Of a stretch of DNA of 64,000 nt, positions 36,307 to 42,861 are shown piece by piece. The DNA lies in the NCBI RefSeq assembly GCF_003594875.1, contig NZ_QZEY01000011.1, forward strand, positions 186,001 through 250,000. Direction: 5' to 3'. The stretch is from Bailinhaonella thermotolerans. GTDB taxonomy: Bacteria > Actinomycetota > Actinomycetes > Streptosporangiales > Streptosporangiaceae. Numbering within the stretch: the first letter of the stretch is position 1; each line of letters starts with the position of its first letter. A model generated the notes under the pieces. That model saw only the letters and a program-made list of their open reading frames with translations. It made no database searches and was not told where the DNA came from. The position numbers and the translations under genes are program-made.

Positions 36307-36539
36307 ACACAAGCTGACCGAATTCGAGGGGTTGGCGGGCATTTCTCCCCAATGGCCCGGCGCCGGTCGATCATTTCGAGATGATCCTTCTCGCCGCCCC
36401 CCGATGATCCGCATTATTCGGTATTGACGCAGCCCGCAGGCGGTGGTTGTGTCAGCATGAAGCGGCCGCTGCCACCCACGAATCAGCGCCAGTGCGCAAT
36501 TCGAGGCAATTCCCCCACGCCCTCTCAGAGGAGGCAGCC
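36307..36539. promoter_or_regulatory. AT-richer spacer, likely promoter of the 36540-37854 operon
   Basis: 233 bp, clearly less GC-rich than the window average. TTGACG at 36424-36429 is a fair -35 box, but no good -10 is seen 17-18 bp downstream. A strong GAGGAGG ribosome site at 36529-36535 precedes GTG 36540. Start of the three-gene small-protein operon. Confidence 0.45.
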
Positions 36540-36848
36540 GTGAAATACGTCGTTCAATACAAAGTGCGCGAGAACACCACCGCCGAGGCCATGCAGGCCG
36601 GGTTCGCGGTGTACGAGCGCTGGCAGCCGACGAAGGGCATCGAGTACCTCCAGCACGTCGCCCGCGTCGACGGCTCCGGTGGTTTCATCGTCGTCGAGAC
36701 CGACGACCCGTCCCTCATCGCGCTGGACACGGCCACCTACTCGCCGTACGTCAGCAGCGAGGTCATCCCCGTGGTCGACATGGAGCAGTTCGCCCGCACC
36801 AGCAACCAGGCGGCCGACCTGCGCGCGTCCGCCCGGCAGACCCGATGA
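36540..36848 (+). CDS. DUF3303-like small protein
   Basis: 102 residues, MKYVVQYKVRENTTAEAM...GFAVYERWQPTKGIEYLQ, then GGFIVVETDD and ATYSPYVSSEVIPVVD. This matches the ferredoxin-like DUF3303 fold, whose members are small and of unknown function. GTG 36540 has GAGGAGG 4-5 nt upstream. It overlaps the cupin gene (ATGA), making it the first of three coupled small genes that probably act on one intermediate. Confidence 0.8.
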   Translation: MKYVVQYKVRENTTAEAMQAGFAVYERWQPTKGIEYLQHVARVDGSGGFIVVETDDPSLIALDTATYSPYVSSEVIPVVDMEQFARTSNQAADLRASARQTR

Positions 36849-37348
36849 CCCCTGATCCGGAGCAGGCCGTCGTCCGCGGGGATCCCCTCCCCGCGGACGA
36901 CAGGCGGGCCGGCCGGGTGTTCCACGTCGCGAAGGACCGGCTCGAGGCCGACAACCCCGTGCCCGGATTCGAGACCAGGACGGCGCGGCTGGGCGACTAC
37001 ACCGTCGTCTTCGAGACGATGCCCGCGGGCTGGCCGCCCACGGGCGCGTTCGACGGGCTGCCCGGCGACCGCTGCCCGGTCGCCCACTGGGGCTACCTGT
37101 TCGAGGGCCGGTTCAGGGCCGTCCTCGACGACGGCACGGAGCTCTCCGTGGGGCCCGGGGAGGCGTACTACCTGCCGCCGGGCCACCTGTTCCAGTCCCT
37201 CGAACCGTCCCGGACCGTGTGGTTCAGCCCGGCGGCGGAGCTGGCCGGCACCTTCGAGATCGTCGCCGGGAACGTCGCGGCCCTCCTTTCCATGACTCCC
37301 CCGGTAAACACCGTAAATCCACACATTAAGGAGGCGGAATCCGAATGA
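36845..37348 (+). CDS. cupin-domain protein
   Basis: 167 residues with one beta-barrel. The region HWGYLFEGRFRAVLDDGTEL and PGEAYYLPPGHLFQS covers cupin motifs 1 and 2, and the two His are candidate metal ligands. Role unknown: metal-dependent isomerase, oxygenase, cyclase or sensor. Its last codons (37300-37345) use many A/T third positions, unlike the rest of the gene, around the ribosome site of the next gene, which it overlaps (ATGA). Confidence 0.82.
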   Translation: MTPDPEQAVVRGDPLPADDRRAGRVFHVAKDRLEADNPVPGFETRTARLGDYTVVFETMPAGWPPTGAFDGLPGDRCPVAHWGYLFEGRFRAVLDDGTELSVGPGEAYYLPPGHLFQSLEPSRTVWFSPAAELAGTFEIVAGNVAALLSMTPPVNTVNPHIKEAESE

Positions 37349-37854
37349 GCGAGCCCAACGGGCGGCGTGGCGAATGGACCTATAATCCATCGCGCGGATT
37401 TCCGAGGGTCGTCCCGATTCTCTTCTACGAAGACGTGGAAGTGGCGATTTCCTGGTTGTCCAGGGTTTTCGGATTCAACGAACTTCTGCGCGTCGTGTGC
37501 GAAGGCGGCTGGATCGCGCACGCCGACCTCGAACTCGAGAACGGCGTGATCATGCTCGACGCCGCGCGCGGCGACTACGCCCCCCGCAAGGACTACCGCA
37601 AGCCCATCCTGGACGGCCACGTCTGCTCCTACACCTTCGTGTGCGTGGAGGACGTCGACAAGCACTTCGAGCGGGCCAGGGCCGAGGGCGCCACGATCGT
37701 CTACCCGCCCGAGGACAAGGAGTGGGGCCTGCGGCAGTACACCGCCAAGGACTACGAGGGCCACACCTGGGAGTTCAGCCAGCACATCGGCGACCCGCCG
37801 CCCGAGGAGTGGGAGGCCACCACCGCTCACGCCACGGGCGAGTTCCGCCCGTGA
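37345..37854 (+). CDS. VOC-superfamily protein, copy 2
   Basis: 169 residues: RGFPRVVPILFYEDVEVA, WLSRVFGFNELL, IAHADLELENGVIML, FVCVEDVDKHFERARAEGA, WGLRQYTAKDYEG and HTWEFSQHI. Paralogue of the protein at 27178-27612. The start lies behind AAGGAGG in an AT-rich stretch that should keep the ribosome site open. Last gene of the DUF3303-cupin-VOC unit; catalysis or product binding are both possible. Confidence 0.86.
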   Translation: MSEPNGRRGEWTYNPSRGFPRVVPILFYEDVEVAISWLSRVFGFNELLRVVCEGGWIAHADLELENGVIMLDAARGDYAPRKDYRKPILDGHVCSYTFVCVEDVDKHFERARAEGATIVYPPEDKEWGLRQYTAKDYEGHTWEFSQHIGDPPPEEWEATTAHATGEFRP

Positions 37855-37924
37855 CCGCCCCGCGGCCCGCCGCCACCGGGCGGACCGCGACCACCCGCCG
37901 GACCCCGCCCACCCGCGGGACCCC

Positions 37925-37960
37925 GCCCACCAACCGGACCACGCCCACCAACCGGACCAC
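37925..37960. repeat. two tandem 18-bp copies upstream of P450
   Basis: An 18-bp unit (GCCCACCAACCGGACCAC) is repeated exactly at 37925-37942 and 37943-37960, with a diverged partial copy before it. It lies in the spacer between the VOC stop and the P450 start. Confidence 0.85.
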
Positions 37961-37999
37961 GACCCCTCAGCAGCCCGCGACCCGGGAGGAGCGGCGGCG

Positions 38000-39175
38000 A
38001 TGACCGACGTGGCCTTTCTCAACCTCATGGACCCGGCCTTCCGGGTCGACTCCCCCGACGTGCGGGCCGCCGCCGAGCGGCACTGGTACGCCCAGACCCC
38101 GATGGGCCCGGCCGTCCTGGCCTACGACGACTGCGTCGAGCTGGTCAGGGACCGGCGGCTGCGCCAGGTCGGGCTGGACCACATCGCTATGCAGGGCGTC
38201 AGCACCGGCCTCGCCGCCGACTGGTGGGGCAACACGCTGATCAGCCTGGAAGGCGAGACGCACCACCGGCAGCGCCGGCTGCTCGCCAAGGCCTTCACCC
38301 CGCGCCGGGTCGAGGCGCTGCGGCCCTGGATGCGCACGATCGTGACCGAGCTGATCGACGAGCTGGAGCACCGCGGCGAGTGCGAGTTCATGGCCGACTT
38401 CGCCGACCGCTACCCGCCGCGCGTGATGTACGAGCTGCTCGGCCTGCCCGAGGAGGAGCACGCCCAGTTCCTCCGGTGGGGCAAGGACCTGGCCGGGATC
38501 GGCGGGATGAGCGTCGCCGAGAACCGGCCCCGCATCGAGGCCGCCCTCGCCGGGCTCTACGACGCCACGGACCGGCTCTGCGCCGAACGCCGGGCGCACC
38601 CCCGCGACGACCTGCTCACCGCGCTCGTGCAGGCCACCGAGGAGGGCGACCGGCTCAGCATGCAGGAACTGCGCTACCACGTCGCCGGCTTCGTCTTCGG
38701 CGGCCAGGACACCACCCGCAACCAGCTCGGGCTCGGGATGTACGTCTTCACCCGCCACCCCGACCAGTGGGCGCTGCTGGCCGAGCGGCCCGATCTGGCC
38801 GCCAACGCCGTCGAGGAGGTGATGCGCGTGGCCCCCACCGTGCCGATCATCTGGCGGGTCGCCACCGAGGACATCTCCTACCGCGACCTGGAGATCCCCG
38901 CGGGGACCCGGCTGTGGCTGTTCGTGGCCACCGCGCACCAGGAGGCGGGTCCCTTCGACATCACCCGGGAGAGCCCGCCGCAGCTCACCTTCGGCGGCGG
39001 CGTGCACCACTGCCTGGGCGCGATGCAGGCGCGGGCCGAGCTGTCGGAGGCCCTGCCCCTGCTCGCCGCCCGGCTCGGGCCCGTCGAACTCGCGGGCGAG
39101 CCCCAATGGAGATCCCTGTTCGACGGCCTCGTCGGGCCGATCTCCCTGCCGATCCGCTACAAGGGCGCGACCTAG
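38000..39175 (+). CDS. cytochrome P450 (distinct subfamily)
   Basis: 391 residues. I-helix FGGQDTTRNQLGL, EEVMR (ExxR), heme loop FGGGVHHCLGAMQA. It differs from the three-copy P450 group (shorter head, Asp-Thr-Thr in the I-helix, no ANRDE block; AHQEAGPFDITR in its place). The ATG has GGGAGGAGCGG upstream. Likely oxidises a different position of the product. Convergent with the aryl-AMP ligase across a perfect hairpin. Confidence 0.93.
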   Translation: MTDVAFLNLMDPAFRVDSPDVRAAAERHWYAQTPMGPAVLAYDDCVELVRDRRLRQVGLDHIAMQGVSTGLAADWWGNTLISLEGETHHRQRRLLAKAFTPRRVEALRPWMRTIVTELIDELEHRGECEFMADFADRYPPRVMYELLGLPEEEHAQFLRWGKDLAGIGGMSVAENRPRIEAALAGLYDATDRLCAERRAHPRDDLLTALVQATEEGDRLSMQELRYHVAGFVFGGQDTTRNQLGLGMYVFTRHPDQWALLAERPDLAANAVEEVMRVAPTVPIIWRVATEDISYRDLEIPAGTRLWLFVATAHQEAGPFDITRESPPQLTFGGGVHHCLGAMQARAELSEALPLLAARLGPVELAGEPQWRSLFDGLVGPISLPIRYKGAT

Positions 39176-39186
39176 CCCCGCCGCGC

Positions 39187-39214
39187 GAGCCGTACCCTGG
39201 CCGGGGTACGGCTC
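39187..39214. terminator. perfect 11-bp hairpin between convergent genes
   Basis: GAGCCGTACCC (39187-39197) and GGGTACGGCTC (39204-39214) around a 6-nt loop. It is centred between the P450 stop and the ligase stop and is bidirectional. Confidence 0.8.
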
Positions 39215-39233
39215 GCCGGGCGCGGGACCTCGG

Positions 39234-40835
39234 TCAGGCGGAGCCCGCGGCGATGCCGCGCAGGGCCGCCTTGTCCACCTTGCCCACCTTCGTGAGCGGG
39301 AGGGCGCCGATGAGCTCCAGCCGGTCGGGGAGCTTGTAGTCGGCCAGGCCCTGCCCCCGCAGGTGGGAGCGCAGCTCCTCCAGGGCGGGCGGCGCGCCCC
39401 GGGGGACGACGAAGGCGCAGGCCCGCTCGCCCATCACCGCGTCGGGCATCGCCACGACCGCGGCCTCCCGCACGGCGGGGTGCGTGACCAGCAGGTCCTC
39501 GACCTCGCCCGCCGCGACCTTCTCGCCGCCCCGGTTGATCACGTCCTTGACGCGCCCCTCGACGACCATGTCGCCGCGGGGCGTGAGCCGTACGAGATCG
39601 CCGGTGCGCAGGAACCCGTCCGGGGTGAACGCGCGGGCGTTGTGCTCGGGGACGCGGTAGTACCCGCGCAGCGTGTAGGGGCCGCGCGTGAGCAGCTCGC
39701 CGATCTCGCCCGGCGGCACGTCGCGGTCGTGCTCGTCCACGACCCGGATCTCGTCGGCCGGGGACAGCGGCCGGCCCTGGGTGTGGATGACGACGTCCTC
39801 GGGGTCGTCGAGCCTGGTGTACGTCAGGAGGCCCTCGGCCATCCCGAACCAGTGGGTGAGCCGGGCGCCCAGCTCGCCCGTCACCCGGCGGGCGGTCTCG
39901 GGGGCGAAGCGCGCGCTGCCCACCTGGACCAGCAGCCGGGAGAAGTCCACGTCGTAGAACTCGGCCGCCTCCAGCCACAGCGTCACCAGCGGCGGCATGA
40001 GCGTGGTGAGGGTGACGCCCTGGCTCTCGATCAGCGGGAACGCCTCGTCGGGGCTCGGGCTGGTCAGGAGCACGGCGCGGCCGCCCGCGCGCAGCGCCCC
40101 CAGCAGGCCGGGGCATCCCAGGGCGGCGTTGTGCGCCACCGGCAGGACGGCCAGGTAGACCCCGTCCTCGCCGAACTCCAGCCCCTCCGCCGTGGCCCGG
40201 AGCTGGTAGGCGTAGTCGTCGTGGGTCCGGGGGATCAGCTTGGGCAGGCCCGTGGTCCCGCCAGAGAGCAGGAAGAACGCCACGTCGTCCGGCCTCGGCC
40301 CGTCCATGATGGGCTCGGGCGCGCGCTCGACGTCGCCCAGCGCGAGGAACTCGCCGCCGGGGTCGCCCGCGACGATCACGTGCTCGACGGTCTTGGCGGA
40401 CGCCAGGACCTCCCCGGCCAGGGCCCGGTGGTCGAAGCCGTGGTGCACGTCGGGGATCACGTACGCCACGGCCTCGGACGCCTCGCACAGGTAGGAGATC
40501 TCGCTGCGGCGGTGGGTGGGCAGCGCGAACACCGGCGGGGCCCCGGCCCGGAACAGCGCGACGCTCACGGCGGCGAACGCGGCGACGTTCGGGAGCTGGA
40601 CGACGACCGGCCTGCCCGGGCCGGCCCCGAGGGCGCGGAACCCGGCCGCCAGCCGGTCGGCCCACGCGTCGAGGGCCGCGTAGCCGTGGGAACCGGCCTC
40701 GTCCACGACGGCGATCCGGCCGCCGTCCCGCGCGGCCCAGTCGCGGAGCAGGCCGCCCAGGGTCTCCCCGCGCCAGTAGCCGGCCCGCCGGTACCGCTCG
40801 GCGAAGTCCTCGGGGACCCGGTCGTACTCGATCAC
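39234..40835 (-). CDS. aryl-acid AMP ligase (EntE/DhbE/YbtE family), atypical pocket
   Basis: 533 residues, aligning with DhbE throughout (GYWRGETL, PNVAAFAAV, SGGTTGLPKLIPRTHDDY, WFGMAEGLLTYTRLDDPED, INRGGEKVAAGEVE, LPLTKVGKVDKAAL). It should adenylate an aryl acid and load it on the ArCP of the NRPS at 3498-7022. Asn236 (AHN motif, contacts the 2-hydroxyl in DhbE) is kept, but other pocket positions differ: Ala237 for Tyr/Phe, Cys241 for Ser, Thr278 for Ala, Trp329 for Val, Thr338 for Asn. Cys at 241 occurs in 3-hydroxypicolinate ligases. The starter is therefore probably not salicylate or 2,3-dihydroxybenzoate. GTG 40835 with GGGAGGG upstream. Confidence 0.9.
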   Translation of the reverse strand: MIEYDRVPEDFAERYRRAGYWRGETLGGLLRDWAARDGGRIAVVDEAGSHGYAALDAWADRLAAGFRALGAGPGRPVVVQLPNVAAFAAVSVALFRAGAPPVFALPTHRRSEISYLCEASEAVAYVIPDVHHGFDHRALAGEVLASAKTVEHVIVAGDPGGEFLALGDVERAPEPIMDGPRPDDVAFFLLSGGTTGLPKLIPRTHDDYAYQLRATAEGLEFGEDGVYLAVLPVAHNAALGCPGLLGALRAGGRAVLLTSPSPDEAFPLIESQGVTLTTLMPPLVTLWLEAAEFYDVDFSRLLVQVGSARFAPETARRVTGELGARLTHWFGMAEGLLTYTRLDDPEDVVIHTQGRPLSPADEIRVVDEHDRDVPPGEIGELLTRGPYTLRGYYRVPEHNARAFTPDGFLRTGDLVRLTPRGDMVVEGRVKDVINRGGEKVAAGEVEDLLVTHPAVREAAVVAMPDAVMGERACAFVVPRGAPPALEELRSHLRGQGLADYKLPDRLELIGALPLTKVGKVDKAALRGIAAGSA

Positions 40836-40880
40836 AGCGCGCCCTCCCTCAGTTCGGGCCCGGTCCGGCGGAGGCCCCGC

Positions 40881-41855
40881 TCAGCCCGGGCCGCCCGATC
40901 CGGCGAGCCGGCCCCCGGCGTACCCCAGCAGGCCGAGGTCCCCGAACCCGGCGCGCACGCGCGGCGTGAGCAGCCCGGCCTGCGCGAGGGAGGACACGAC
41001 CTTGGCGAACACCGCCTGCCGGTACCTGATCATCAGCTCGTTCTCCCGCGCGAAGCGGACCCCCTCGCCGACCGGCACGCCGAGGCGTTCCCAGACGTCC
41101 TCCAGCAGGAACCGGCGGCTCATCAGGCGCGCCGCCTCCAGCGCGAACTCCTCGCGCTCGGCCAGCTCCGCCGAGGTCAGCCCGCCGTACACCTCCCGCA
41201 GCGCGATCACGCCGTACGACACGTGCCGCGCCTCGTCGCGCGCCACCAGGCGGCAGGCGCTCCGGATCAGGTCGTCGTGGAACGTCTTGTCCGCCAGCCG
41301 GAAGGCCGCCATCGCCAGCGCCTCGACCATGATCTGCATCCCGAGGGCGGTGACGTCCCAGCGCGGGTCGTCGAGGGCGTCGGCGAGCAGGGCCGCGAGC
41401 GCGGGCGAGACGGGATAGGCGCCCGGGGTCTTCTCCCGCAGGTACCGGGAGAAGACCTCGACGTGCCGCGCCTCGTCGGCCACCTGCCCGGCCAGGCAGC
41501 ACTTGGCCTCGACGCCGGAGGCGACCTCCACCAGCCGCGCCGCCGCCACCAGGGCGCCCTGCTCCCCGTGCAGGAACTGGCTGACCATCCAGACCTGGAA
41601 CTCCCACCGGAACGCGTCCCAAAGCTCCGGTCCGTAGCGGCTCAGGGACGAGGACCCGAAGGCCGCGCGGGCGAACCCCGAGTCGGCGGGCAGCGGCGCG
41701 CCGAACTCGACGGGAACGTTCCAGTCCAGGTCGGCGCCCGCGTCCCACTGCCCGCGCTTGCCCCGCTCGTAGAGGTCGGCCAGGCGGGGGAGGCGGGGGT
41801 CGTAGTCCCATGTGAGGCGGGCGGTGACCGGCGCGGTTACCGTCAGGCCGTCCAT
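40881..41855 (-). CDS. ferritin-like diiron oxygenase
   Basis: 324 residues, all helical. Two metal-binding pairs are complete: Glu98 (HGEQ) with E128xxH131 (DEARH), and Glu178 with E208xxH211 (DEARH), the E4H2 set of soluble diiron oxygenases, desaturases and R2-like proteins. The third His of AurF/CmlI-type N-oxygenases is not seen. It could hydroxylate, desaturate or N-oxidise a cluster intermediate. ATG 41855. It precedes the aryl-AMP ligase gene with 45 bp between, in one leftward unit. Confidence 0.8.
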   Translation of the reverse strand: MDGLTVTAPVTARLTWDYDPRLPRLADLYERGKRGQWDAGADLDWNVPVEFGAPLPADSGFARAAFGSSSLSRYGPELWDAFRWEFQVWMVSQFLHGEQGALVAAARLVEVASGVEAKCCLAGQVADEARHVEVFSRYLREKTPGAYPVSPALAALLADALDDPRWDVTALGMQIMVEALAMAAFRLADKTFHDDLIRSACRLVARDEARHVSYGVIALREVYGGLTSAELAEREEFALEAARLMSRRFLLEDVWERLGVPVGEGVRFARENELMIRYRQAVFAKVVSSLAQAGLLTPRVRAGFGDLGLLGYAGGRLAGSGGPG

Positions 41856-41898
41856 GCCCGGAATCTAACCCCGAACCTCCGGCCCGTCCATGTGGACA

Positions 41899-42861
41899 TC
41901 AGGGACAAGAACCGCGAATCAGGTAACGCCGGTAGTCGAACCCCAACTTCAGCCGCAGCGGCATCACCGCGCGCTCGGCGCGGTCCACCTCGGTCAGCGG
42001 CTCGACCCCGACGCCGGTCAGGCCCGCCCGCTCGAACACCTCGCGCACCGGCCCCGGATCGGCCAGCCGGTGCAGGGGCAGCCGCCCGGCCAGGTCGGGC
42101 GGGTATCCGCCGCCGTCGTCCTCCCCCGCCAGCCGGTCCAGCAGCCGCCCGGCGCGTACGGCGAGGCGGGCGGCCGGGGACAGCGGCGGCCAGAACTCGT
42201 CGATCGCCAGGACCAGGCCGCCGGGCCGGAGCAGGCCGCGCCACGCGCGCACCGCCCGCTCGGGTTCCGGCAGCGTCCACAGCAGGTGGCGGGACACCAC
42301 CGCGTCGAACGGCCCCAGCCCGGCGGGCGGGCGCTCGGCGTCGCCGCGCACGAGCCGCGGCCGCAGCCCGCGCCGCTCCGCCTCCCTTGCGGCCACGGCG
42401 AGCATGCCCTCCGACAGGTCGAGCCCGACCACCTCGTGCCCGGCCTCGGCCAGGAGCAGGGTCAAGAATCCCGTCCCGCACCCGGCGTCCAGCAGCCGCA
42501 GCGGCCCGGGCGGGAGCATCCGCGCCAGCGCCGCCGTCCACGCCCGCTTCTCCGCCCCGGTCTTCAGCCCGTGGCCCCACGACCCGTCGTACCCCGGCGC
42601 CGCGAAACCCCAGATCTCCGCCACCCGCTCCTTGACCCGCTCCGCGTCGTCCCGGCCCGCGTCGCTCCGGTCCGCCTCGTCCCGGCCCGCCTCGTCCCGG
42701 CCCGCCTCGTCCCGGCCCGCCTCGTCCCGGCCGTCCCGGCCTGCCTCGTCCCTGTTCGCGTCGCTCCGGTCCGCGTCGCCCGGGTTCACGTCGCTCCGGT
42801 CCGTGTCGCCCGGGTTCACGTCGCCCGGGTTCGTGCCGGTGCCGCGGTCGGGTTCGCTCAT
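41899..42861 (-). CDS. class I SAM methyltransferase with repeat-rich head
   Basis: 320 residues. Residues 1-80 are an acidic/basic repeat (NPGD.., then DEAGR units) encoded by 15-bp tandem repeats. From residue 85 a UbiE-like domain begins: WGFAAPGYDGSWGHGLKTGAEK, motif I RLLDAGCGTGFLTLLL, VVGLDLSEGMLAVA and FDAVVSRHLLWTLPEPE. The head has no recognised fold. Substrate unknown. Its ATG overlaps the stop of the acyl-AMP ligase gene. Confidence 0.87.
   Translation of the reverse strand: MSEPDRGTGTNPGDVNPGDTDRSDVNPGDADRSDANRDEAGRDGRDEAGRDEAGRDEAGRDEADRSDAGRDDAERVKERVAEIWGFAAPGYDGSWGHGLKTGAEKRAWTAALARMLPPGPLRLLDAGCGTGFLTLLLAEAGHEVVGLDLSEGMLAVAAREAERRGLRPRLVRGDAERPPAGLGPFDAVVSRHLLWTLPEPERAVRAWRGLLRPGGLVLAIDEFWPPLSPAARLAVRAGRLLDRLAGEDDGGGYPPDLAGRLPLHRLADPGPVREVFERAGLTGVGVEPLTEVDRAERAVMPLRLKLGFDYRRYLIRGSCP
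42674..42730. repeat. 15-bp tandem repeat, 3.8 copies, coding for DEAGR units
   Basis: Units GCCTCGTCCCGGCCC at 42674, 42689, 42704 and a partial one at 42719. They encode RDEAG pentapeptides in the head of the methyltransferase. Copy number is likely to vary between strains. Confidence 0.85.

Noticed and set aside
37855-37999. Pro/Thr-rich frame before the P450 as an N-terminal extension or small protein
   Set aside because: It is the product of 18-bp repeats in a spacer; the P450 start at 38000 has its own ribosome site.
40881-41855. AurF/CmlI-type N-oxygenase
   Set aside because: The third histidine ligand of that group is absent; kept as a general diiron oxygenase.
42640-42840. Tandem repeats as a CRISPR array
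   Set aside because: Units are contiguous 15-bp coding repeats without spacers.
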